From positions 1-5,064 of the forward strand of contig LIZU01000118.1 in NCBI GenBank assembly GCA_001302725.1: a stretch of DNA of 5,064 nt, written 5' to 3'. The notes under the pieces were generated by a model. It was not told where the DNA came from and did no database searches. It saw nothing but the letters and a program-made list of their open reading frames with translations. Source of the DNA: a candidate division Zixibacteria bacterium DG_27. GTDB taxonomy: Bacteria > Zixibacteria > MSB-5A5 > DG-27. Shown here one piece after another: positions 1 through 5,064 of the stretch; position 1 is the first letter of the stretch, and the number at the start of each line of letters is the position of its first letter. The position numbers and the translations under genes are program-made.

Positions 1-309
1 CCCCCCGATAATCCCTCCCATGCTGTTGCCGACGATCAGATCGGGGACCAGACCGTGCTCCTCGAAAACCTGCAACACCCCTATCTGAGCCAGGCCTCTG
101 GCTCCACCACCGGAGAGAACCAAAGCCCATCTGAAATCCTGCCTTGTGGGCGTATCGCTGAGGACGGCAATAGATGGCGGCCAGATATTCCGGCGCAGCT
201 CGATTATCCTATCTTGAGAGCTCTCCGCCCGGAGTTGAGAAGGAAAAGAAAGGCAGAGCGCAACGACCAAACCTCTCTTGAGAAGGGAGAAAATGTCTGA
301 TCTGAGCAT
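1..309 (-). CDS. Exported patatin-like phospholipase, N-terminal 103 residues (runs off the left edge)
   Basis: Patatin-family enzymes are serine lipid acyl hydrolases with a Ser-Asp dyad. The visible part shows the glycine-rich oxyanion motif SGGGARG at residues 66-72 and the nucleophile elbow GNSMG at 94-98, with Ser96 as the catalytic serine. The dyad aspartate would lie beyond the window. The spacing between the two motifs is normal for the family. Residues 1-28 form a signal peptide: basic residues at 11-12, a hydrophobic stretch at about 13-23, and a likely cleavage after LRA (26-28). The enzyme is therefore probably exported, unlike cytoplasmic RssA-type patatins. Bacterial patatins with signal peptides often carry a C-terminal outer-membrane barrel (PlpD/type Vd-like), but this cannot be seen here. 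The ATG at 309-307 is the only start before the signal peptide. An AGAGG lies 4 bases upstream, rather close, and a GGAGG 16 bases upstream, rather far. The gene is divergent from the methyltransferase gene. Confidence 0.93.
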   Translation of the reverse strand, partial: MLRSDIFSLLKRGLVVALCLSFPSQLRAESSQDRIIELRRNIWPPSIAVLSDTPTRQDFRWALVLSGGGARGLAQIGVLQVFEEHGLVPDLIVGNSMGGIIGG

Positions 310-342
310 GAAACCTCTTTCGCTGCCTCCGTTCTTTTTTAT

Positions 343-371
343 ATTCTAATTGGCTTGAATGCTAAAATCAA
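343..371 (-). promoter_or_regulatory. Predicted sigma70-type promoter of the patatin gene
   Basis: Read on the minus strand there is a -35-like TTGATT (371-366), a 17-base spacer and a -10-like TAGAAT (348-343). These match the consensus at four and five of six positions. Transcription would begin near 336, giving a leader of about 27 bases before the ATG at 309. The rest of the 75-base divergent gap (310-384) holds the patatin ribosome-binding region and no other clear element. A plus-strand -10-like TATATT (340-345) overlaps this -10, but no good -35 accompanies it. This is a prediction from consensus only. Confidence 0.5.
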
Positions 372-384
372 CAATTATCGTTGT

Positions 385-1236
385 ATGGCCAAAATAGAAA
401 GCCTCTCAAAGCAGAGATTGAGGTATCTCCGGAGACTCAAACTGAAGAAACATCGGCAGAAGGAGGGCCTTTTCCTGATAGAGGGGAGAAGGCTCATAGA
501 AACCGCCATTGCCTCCGACTGGACTGTGGATGAGATCTACCTCGCTCAAGACGCCCTCGAAGGCTTCTTGAAATCGAAACTGGGAGAAAGCATAGCACTT
601 CAGAAGATCCCCCTCTTTTCAACAGACCGGAAAGAGATAAACTCTCTTTGCGAGACCGAAACGCCTCAAGGCGTGCTGGGGTTGGTGAGAGTCAAGAAGT
701 TCGGCCTCGACGATCTCCCCTGGGAGGAGGTCAACTTGGCCCTCCTGATTGAAGATTTGAAAGATCCAGGGAATCTGGGGACCATCATCCGAGCTGCCCA
801 CGGTTTCGGAGTGGGAGCAGTTTTTTTGACCAAAGGGTGCGTTGAGCTTTTCAATCCCAAAGTGGTCAGAGCCAGCATGGGTTCCCTTTTCTACCTGCCC
901 ATCTTTTCTGAGGCGACCACCGCGGCCGGATTGCAACTCTTTGCCAGGGAGCTGATCAAGACACTGAAGGACAAAGACTTCGAGGTTATCGCCTGTGATC
1001 CCAGGGCGCAAATCGACATACGCCGAAGGAGATTCCCAGAACGGGTCTGTTTGCTTATAGGCAGCGAACCGACCGGAGTTTCCGAGGATCTCAGGAGCCT
1101 GGCGGACTCCTCTGTCAGAATTCCGACCATTTCCTCTTTGGAGTCGCTTAATGTCGCTACCGCCTGCAGCATCTTTCTTTATGAGATAACCAGGCAAAGA
1201 GGTCTTGGGCACCGGCTCTCAGACATTGGTAAGTAA
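385..1236 (+). CDS. SpoU/TrmH-family RNA 2'-O-ribose methyltransferase
   Basis: This is a cytoplasmic SPOUT-class enzyme that transfers a methyl group from S-adenosylmethionine to a ribose 2'-hydroxyl in rRNA or tRNA. The 283-residue protein has the usual layout. An N-terminal L30e-like substrate-binding region spans about residues 8-100, with the typical opening of a basic stretch followed by EGLFLIEGRRL. The SPOUT knot domain follows, with all three family motifs: motif 1 NLGTIIR at 130-136 (Asn and catalytic Arg present), motif 2 LIGSEPTGVS at 224-233, and motif 3 from IPT to NVATA at 246-260. Motif 2 has Pro-Thr where many members have Gly-x. The ATG at 385 is chosen because family members start at this point. 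A TTG at 355 would add ten atypical residues. Neither start has a clear Shine-Dalgarno sequence. The target nucleotide cannot be told from sequence; RlmB-like and TsnR-like roles are both possible. The stop codon lies 95 bases before the next start, so co-transcription is possible but not shown. Confidence 0.93.
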   Translation: MAKIESLSKQRLRYLRRLKLKKHRQKEGLFLIEGRRLIETAIASDWTVDEIYLAQDALEGFLKSKLGESIALQKIPLFSTDRKEINSLCETETPQGVLGLVRVKKFGLDDLPWEEVNLALLIEDLKDPGNLGTIIRAAHGFGVGAVFLTKGCVELFNPKVVRASMGSLFYLPIFSEATTAAGLQLFARELIKTLKDKDFEVIACDPRAQIDIRRRRFPERVCLLIGSEPTGVSEDLRSLADSSVRIPTISSLESLNVATACSIFLYEITRQRGLGHRLSDIGK

Positions 1237-1303
1237 TGGTCCCAGTTCCCTTCTATCATTTGAAACTTGACTTGCTGCCCTTCGTATTCTTCATTGGGAG
1301 AAG

Positions 1304-1331
1304 AGAGAATGCTTGCAAAGGAGCATTCGCT
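1304..1331 (+). promoter_or_regulatory. Hairpin displaying the ribosome binding site of the beta-helix gene
   Basis: A perfect 7-base inverted repeat, GAATGCT (1307-1313) and AGCATTC (1322-1328), encloses the 8-base loop TGCAAAGG (1314-1321). Past one A-G mismatch, two more pairs (1305 with 1330, 1304 with 1331) carry the stem up to the base before the ATG at 1332. The Shine-Dalgarno AAAGGAG (1317-1323) lies mostly in the loop, with its last two bases in the 3' arm and 8 bases between it and the ATG. The binding site would thus be partly exposed and partly paired. The strong site at ideal spacing also fixes 1332 as the start. Whether the fold regulates translation is unknown. Confidence 0.5.
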
Positions 1332-2510
1332 ATGAAAAGCAGAATCTATAGAAACGGTCCCAGCACATTGAGTTATTTTTGTCTCGTATTGCTTGCCCTG
1401 CTTTTCGTTCTCGAATCCCCAAGCTATACCTTCGCCGGCGAGAAGTATGTGAAGACCGGGAGCCTCAAAGTCTCCGAGGGGAGGATGGAGCTTTTCACAC
1501 TGACGACCCCGGACAATATCGCCGGGGAGCTCCTCGTTGAAACCTGGAACGGAAAACAGGTGGAAGTGCAATTCGAACTGGTGGCCAAGGCAAAATCGGA
1601 GAAGGAAGCGCAGCGGTTCGCCGAGATGGTGGACATCACGCTGGACCAGGAGGATGGAGAGGTCAGCCTGCGGGTGAAGAGCCCCTCCCGGGCACCCTGG
1701 CGGGGAGGTGATCGCAGCGTCAGATTGACCCTGGAGGTCCACCTCCCAGCGGGAATGAAGATTGAATCCCGCACCGCTTACTTCGATTTGGACTTGCAGG
1801 GCCCCTTTGGGGAGGTGACCGTCGACAACGATTACGGCAGTGTCATCCTCAGCCGGGCCCAAGGAAAGACCAATATCCGCACCTCCTACGATAAAATCGT
1901 CTTGGAGAAGATCGAAGGGGAACTTCATGCTGAAAGCAGCTACGGCAACATTTCTGTGACTGGCGTCGACGCCAAGGGCGAAGAGATCGTCTTGGTATCA
2001 AGCTACGGCAGTATCATCATGGAAAGCGTCAAGGGGAAGGTGGCGGCCTCAACCAGCTACGGAAAGATAAAGGCCTTAAATGTCAATGCCGGTGATTCTC
2101 CCATCTCTTTCAAGACCAGTTATGGCAAAATCGAGTTTGAGAATGTGAAAGGTCAACTGACCGCCGAGACCAGCTATGAGAAGATCATCGCCTCGAATAT
2201 AACCCTCACCGGAGGTTCGAATAGGCTGGAGACAGTCTATTCAAAGATCAGTGCAGATTTCGCCGAGCTTAGTGATTCCCACCTCAGCATCTCCAATAAA
2301 TACTCCGATATCGAGGTAACTCTTCCCAAGAACACCTCCACCAGGATGGTGGCCACGGTCGATTCTGGCGGGAGTATCCATGCCAGCAACTTCCCCATCA
2401 CCCCCACCCTCCTTGATCGCACCCGCTTGGAAGGGATTGCCGGTGATGGGAAGTCCACCATTGAGATGAACATCGATGGCATCGGAACCATTGAGGTCGT
2501 AGGCAAGTAA
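1332..2510 (+). CDS. Secreted DUF4097-like beta-helix (adhesin-domain) protein
   Basis: This 392-residue protein has a signal peptide (basic residues at 2-7, hydrophobic core about 15-26, likely cleavage after TFA at 33-35) and no other membrane segment, so it should be periplasmic or on the cell surface. Residues about 36-140 form a beta-rich region resembling the start of DUF4097/putative adhesin proteins, including the phrase VETWNGKQVEV. From about residue 148 to 350 the chain is a run of short repeats of the type S-Y-G-x-I, each an edge-forming beta strand, as expected of a right-handed or similar beta-solenoid. The C-terminal 40 residues look like further coils or a cap. No catalytic motif is seen and the biochemical role of the family is not established. 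The start at 1332 is preferred over an ATG at 1236, which overlaps the upstream stop: 1332 has a strong Shine-Dalgarno sequence and begins the signal peptide directly. The gene is followed after 38 bases by the SppA-like gene, so the two are probably one transcription unit. Confidence 0.85.
   Translation: MKSRIYRNGPSTLSYFCLVLLALLFVLESPSYTFAGEKYVKTGSLKVSEGRMELFTLTTPDNIAGELLVETWNGKQVEVQFELVAKAKSEKEAQRFAEMVDITLDQEDGEVSLRVKSPSRAPWRGGDRSVRLTLEVHLPAGMKIESRTAYFDLDLQGPFGEVTVDNDYGSVILSRAQGKTNIRTSYDKIVLEKIEGELHAESSYGNISVTGVDAKGEEIVLVSSYGSIIMESVKGKVAASTSYGKIKALNVNAGDSPISFKTSYGKIEFENVKGQLTAETSYEKIIASNITLTGGSNRLETVYSKISADFAELSDSHLSISNKYSDIEVTLPKNTSTRMVATVDSGGSIHASNFPITPTLLDRTRLEGIAGDGKSTIEMNIDGIGTIEVVGK
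1779..2303 (+). repeat. Coding repeat: ten beta-helix coils marked by a tyrosine ladder
   Basis: Within the beta-helix protein, tyrosines fall at residues 150, 168, 186, 204, 225, 243, 264, 282, 303 and 324. The intervals are 18, 18, 18, 21, 18, 21, 18, 21 and 21. Around most of them the local pattern is [S/T/D/K]-Y-[G/D/E/S]-x-[I/V], for example SYGNI, SYGSI, SYGKI (twice) and SYEKI. The bases have diverged between copies (TAC and TAT are both used), so this is a protein-level repeat kept by selection and not a recent tandem duplication. A further coil without the tyrosine (SGGSI) follows near residue 345. Confidence 0.8.
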
Positions 2511-2534
2511 GAGAAATCCGCATTTGTAAGAACG

Positions 2535-2541
2535 AAGGGAG
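2535..2541 (+). promoter_or_regulatory. Ribosome binding site deciding the start of the SppA-like gene
   Basis: The sequence AAGGGAG contains the core GGAG (2538-2541). It stands 7 bases before the GTG at 2549, but only 1 base before the in-frame GTG at 2543. The downstream GTG is therefore the better start. The 38-base gap after the beta-helix gene shows no promoter or terminator, which supports co-transcription of the pair. Confidence 0.6.
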
Positions 2542-2548
2542 AGTGGAA

Positions 2549-5026
2549 GTGGGAAAAGAGCCGTACCCTCTGAGAAAGTGCCTCGTTCTCCCTCTCTTGC
2601 TGTCTATTTGTGCAACGGCCGCTTTTGCCCAGGTCTCACCTCCCGGTCGCTCGAATTTCCCCACCAGCTCGGTTGCGACCTCTGACGATGCTTTCAGCTT
2701 GAATTTCAATCCCGCTGGTCTGGCGACTAAGAGAGGCTTTCAGGCCTTCTACACCCACAGTTACTATTCCGACTCCACTTTCAAGGGAGACGATGCCCTT
2801 CTTTTGGCTCTCGGTCGACTGGCATTCCAAGTTGAGTGGATGGGCTACGGTCAGCCGGCGGACTGGCGACGTTACTCCCTCGCCTATGGAGCCAAGATCT
2901 GCCCCCACTTCTATTTGGGTACAACTTACAGCTGGTTCGGTTCGAAAAATCGGGATTACGATAAGCTGAAATTGTGGGATTTCGGCTTTGTGAGCCGTCC
3001 CTGGAGGTTTCTCTCAGTAGGCGGTAAGGTCTCCAATTTTAATCGACCTTATTTCTTCGGGCAGAGAATCGATCGCATCTGGGATTTCGGTGTCGCTCTC
3101 CGAACCTTGGATGGAAGGCTTACGTTCGCCCTTGACGGCCGCTGGGAGGAAGAATCCTCAGGGTCTACGCCGCGCTGTCCCTGGATGGTGCCTTCGGGTT
3201 TCAGAGAGGACCCCCCCTGCTTCAGAGTCACTGCTAAGCCAATCGATGGCTTGCTGCTTTCCGGGATGCTTGACAGCGAATACAACTTCGGCCTCACTGC
3301 CGAATTGAATCTCTCATACGCTGTCGGATGGGGAGTGTATTCCATTTTCAATACCGACAATGATGGGGAGTTCCGAGGTGGGTCAACGTACCTGCGCCTG
3401 ACTTCCGATCGCTATCCTCCCTTGATCAAAAAACGGCCTAAATACCTAGAGATAACCCTCGACCGCAAAGTGGTCGAGCAGAAACCTCCCAAGAGGCTTT
3501 TCGGCCCCAAGCTCCGCTCCGTGTATGAGGTTTTAGCCTCAATTGAAAAAGCCAAGAGAGACCCTCAGATCAAGGGCATGATTCTGAAGTTGGAAAACCC
3601 GAATTTCGGTTTTGCCACCGTTCAGGAATTCCGCGCCGCGGTTCTCGATTTCAAAGCGACAGGCAAAAAGGTAGTCTGCTTCGCTGAAAACATGGGCAAC
3701 AGGGAGTATTATCTGGCCTCCGCCTGTGACGAGATCGTCTTAGTCCCTGCGGGATATGTCTGGCTCACCGGCCTTAAAGCCGAGGCCACTTTCATCAAGG
3801 GGACCTTGGACAAGCTGGGAATGGAGGCGGAGATAGAAGCCGCAGGCAAATACAAATCCGCCAAAGAGCCGCTGACGCGGAAAGATATGTCCGAGCACTA
3901 TCGAGAGGTCGTTAACTCTATCCTGGACGATGCATATGAGCAGCTAACCTCTGAGGTCGCCTCCGGCCGCGGCTGGTCGACAGAGGAGGTGAAACACAAG
4001 ATTGATAATGGCCCCTATACTGCAGCGGGAGCGAAAGAAGCCGGCCTCGTCGATAGGCTGGCCTACTGGGACGAAGTTAAGGATATTATAAAGGCGGTGT
4101 CCAGCAAGAGATACGCGAGAATCGAGGAGAAGAAATACCGTTCCGGTAGAGAATATGCGGACAACTGGGCGGTGCCGCCAAAAATCGCCATCATTTACGC
4201 CACCGGCGCCATAACCTCCGGGAGGTCCGGACGTGATTTCTTTTTCGGGAAGACCATGGGTTCTGAGACGATTGCCGAGGCTATCAAGAAAGCAAGAGAG
4301 GATAGATCCATCAAGGCGGTGGTCTTCCGCATCGACTCCCCGGGTGGGGAGGGTTTGGCCTCCGATGTTATCCTGAGAGAGGTTAACCTCTGCAAAAAGA
4401 AAAAACCGTTCGTCGTCTCCATGAGCGATGTCGCCGCCTCCGGCGGTTACTACATTGCCTGCAGCGGCGATGAGATCGTCGCCCAGCCCTCCACCATCAC
4501 CGGCTCCATCGGGGTTTTAGGGGGTAAGCTTGTTCTCCGCGATTTCTACCACAAAATCGGAGTCACCAAGGAAATCATCACCCGCGGCGAAAGGGCCGCG
4601 GCTACGTCGGACTACATCCACCTCAATGAGGAAGAAAGGAAGCTTTTAAAGGATATAATCGATGAGTTCTATTGGGACTTCGTCAGAAAGGTCTCCGAAG
4701 GTCGGAAGCTCTCGGAAGCCTACGTCGATTCTATTGCTCAGGGACGGGTCTGGACCGGCAATCAGGGGAAAGAGGTTAAACTTGTAGATGAGCTCGGAGG
4801 CCTCCTCCTGGCCCTAGAGATCGCAAAGGAGAGAGCCGGAATCGACAAAGAGGTGGAGGTTGAGATCATCACCCTCCCGGAGAGGGGATGGCGTTGGGGC
4901 TTTGGTCCTGTCGCTTCCGAAAAACTCGATGAGATCGAGTCGCTGACGAATCTTCTGGAGGGAAAGTCGCTTTTCGAATCAGAGCAAATCCTCTATCTTA
5001 TGCCTCTCAAATTGGAGGTTAAGTGA
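2549..5026 (+). CDS. sppA: SppA-type signal peptide peptidase fused to an N-terminal outer-membrane barrel-like domain
   Basis: The protein has 825 residues, against about 618 for E. coli SppA. Residues 1-27 are a cleavable signal peptide (cut after AFA) instead of the usual inner-membrane anchor. Residues about 28-290 are aromatic-rich alternating beta strands with short turns. They open with SDDAFSLNFNPAGLA (46-60 approx.), the kind of N-terminal motif found in PorV/FadL-like outer-membrane proteins. From about 298 the chain is a double SppA of the 67K type. The first ClpP-like domain (about 298-515) contains YYLASACDEI and the general base Lys436 in GKYKSA. The second (about 544-780) contains SPGG at 597-600, the nucleophile Ser631 in AASGG, and TGSIGV near 651-656. 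Both members of the Ser-Lys dyad are present, so it should be active. SppA enzymes cleave leftover signal peptides and other peptides as ring-like oligomers facing the periplasm. No start codon with a ribosome binding site lies at the domain junction, so it is a true single-chain fusion. The protease assignment is firm; the barrel is inferred from pattern only. Confidence 0.92.
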   Translation: MGKEPYPLRKCLVLPLLLSICATAAFAQVSPPGRSNFPTSSVATSDDAFSLNFNPAGLATKRGFQAFYTHSYYSDSTFKGDDALLLALGRLAFQVEWMGYGQPADWRRYSLAYGAKICPHFYLGTTYSWFGSKNRDYDKLKLWDFGFVSRPWRFLSVGGKVSNFNRPYFFGQRIDRIWDFGVALRTLDGRLTFALDGRWEEESSGSTPRCPWMVPSGFREDPPCFRVTAKPIDGLLLSGMLDSEYNFGLTAELNLSYAVGWGVYSIFNTDNDGEFRGGSTYLRLTSDRYPPLIKKRPKYLEITLDRKVVEQKPPKRLFGPKLRSVYEVLASIEKAKRDPQIKGMILKLENPNFGFATVQEFRAAVLDFKATGKKVVCFAENMGNREYYLASACDEIVLVPAGYVWLTGLKAEATFIKGTLDKLGMEAEIEAAGKYKSAKEPLTRKDMSEHYREVVNSILDDAYEQLTSEVASGRGWSTEEVKHKIDNGPYTAAGAKEAGLVDRLAYWDEVKDIIKAVSSKRYARIEEKKYRSGREYADNWAVPPKIAIIYATGAITSGRSGRDFFFGKTMGSETIAEAIKKAREDRSIKAVVFRIDSPGGEGLASDVILREVNLCKKKKPFVVSMSDVAASGGYYIACSGDEIVAQPSTITGSIGVLGGKLVLRDFYHKIGVTKEIITRGERAAATSDYIHLNEEERKLLKDIIDEFYWDFVRKVSEGRKLSEAYVDSIAQGRVWTGNQGKEVKLVDELGGLLLALEIAKERAGIDKEVEVEIITLPERGWRWGFGPVASEKLDEIESLTNLLEGKSLFESEQILYLMPLKLEVK

Positions 5027-5027
5027 C

Positions 5028-5056
5028 TTCGGCCGTGGGGAACTAACAAGGCCGAA
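5028..5056 (+). terminator. Inverted repeat just after the SppA-like gene, possible terminator
   Basis: The arms TTCGGCC (5028-5034) and GGCCGAA (5050-5056) pair perfectly over 7 bases around a 15-base loop, two bases after the stop codon. The stem is GC-rich and well placed for a transcription terminator. However, the eight bases that follow in the window (CGGACATT) do not form a T-tract and the loop is long. It may be a weak or factor-dependent terminator, or chance. Confidence 0.25.
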
Positions 5057-5064
5057 CGGACATT

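Noticed and set aside
55..300. An 81-codon plus-strand open frame at the left edge
   Set aside because: The opposite strand encodes patatin motifs (SGGGARG, GNSMG) and a signal peptide in one frame, so the plus-strand frame is a shadow.
355..384. A TTG at 355 as start of the methyltransferase gene
   Set aside because: It adds ten residues not typical of the family, has no ribosome binding site, and lies partly in the predicted divergent promoter. The ATG at 385 matches the normal N-terminus.
619..1212. A 197-codon open frame on the minus strand inside the methyltransferase gene
   Set aside because: It is fully antisense to a gene with all its family motifs, and its own translation shows no recognisable domain.
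1260..1290. A possible promoter for the beta-helix gene, TTGAAA and TATTCT
   Set aside because: The spacer is 19 bases and the -10 matches at only four positions. A second -35-like TTGACT (1267-1272) is just 12 bases from the same -10. Not strong enough to annotate.
1236..1331. An ATG at 1236 overlapping the methyltransferase stop, as start of the beta-helix gene
   Set aside because: The stop/start overlap suggests coupling, but there is no Shine-Dalgarno sequence before it. The extra 32 residues would sit in front of a good signal peptide that begins at 1332 behind a strong binding site.
1179..1928. A 249-codon open frame on the minus strand spanning the methyltransferase end and the beta-helix gene
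   Set aside because: It lies opposite two well-supported genes, crosses their boundary, has low-complexity composition unlike a known protein, and shows no family motif. It is a by-product of codon bias.
3421..3450. A separate SppA gene starting near the barrel/protease junction
   Set aside because: There is no ATG or GTG with a ribosome binding site near the junction. The only candidate, a TTG at 3421, has no Shine-Dalgarno sequence, and the frame is continuous, so the fusion stands.

Overview
The window looks like a chromosomal segment from a diderm (Gram-negative-type) bacterium. Three of its four genes encode proteins with cleavable signal peptides, and one of these appears to carry an outer-membrane beta-barrel-like domain. 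Base composition is moderate and even across the genes. I see no mobile element, CRISPR array, tRNA or rRNA. The mix of an exported patatin, a DUF4097-type beta-helix protein and a PorV/FadL-like barrel would suit an FCB-group or related candidate phylum, but that is inference and no taxonomic marker gene is present.

Layout. The 5' end of a patatin-like phospholipase gene lies on the minus strand (309 down to 1) and runs off the left edge. It is divergent from the plus-strand genes and has a good sigma70-like promoter at 371-343. On the plus strand follow a SpoU/TrmH-family RNA 2'-O-methyltransferase (385-1236), a 95-base gap ending in a hairpin that displays the ribosome binding site of the next gene, a secreted beta-helix protein (1332-2510), and a long SppA-type protease (2549-5026) 38 bases later. 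The last 38 bases hold a short inverted repeat that could be the start of a terminator. All three plus-strand genes may be co-transcribed. The last two are the closest pair and the most likely to work together, both being exported envelope proteins.

Main point of interest. The SppA protein is 825 residues long and is not the usual membrane-anchored form. After a signal peptide it has about 260 residues with the look of an outer-membrane beta-barrel, including an NPAGL motif near the N-terminus as in PorV/FadL-like proteins. A complete two-domain SppA protease with both catalytic residues (Lys436, Ser631) follows in the same frame. This suggests a protease hung from the outer membrane into the periplasm. 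Its neighbour is a beta-helix protein with a regular ladder of ten tyrosines spaced exactly 18 or 21 residues apart. What the pair does is unknown.
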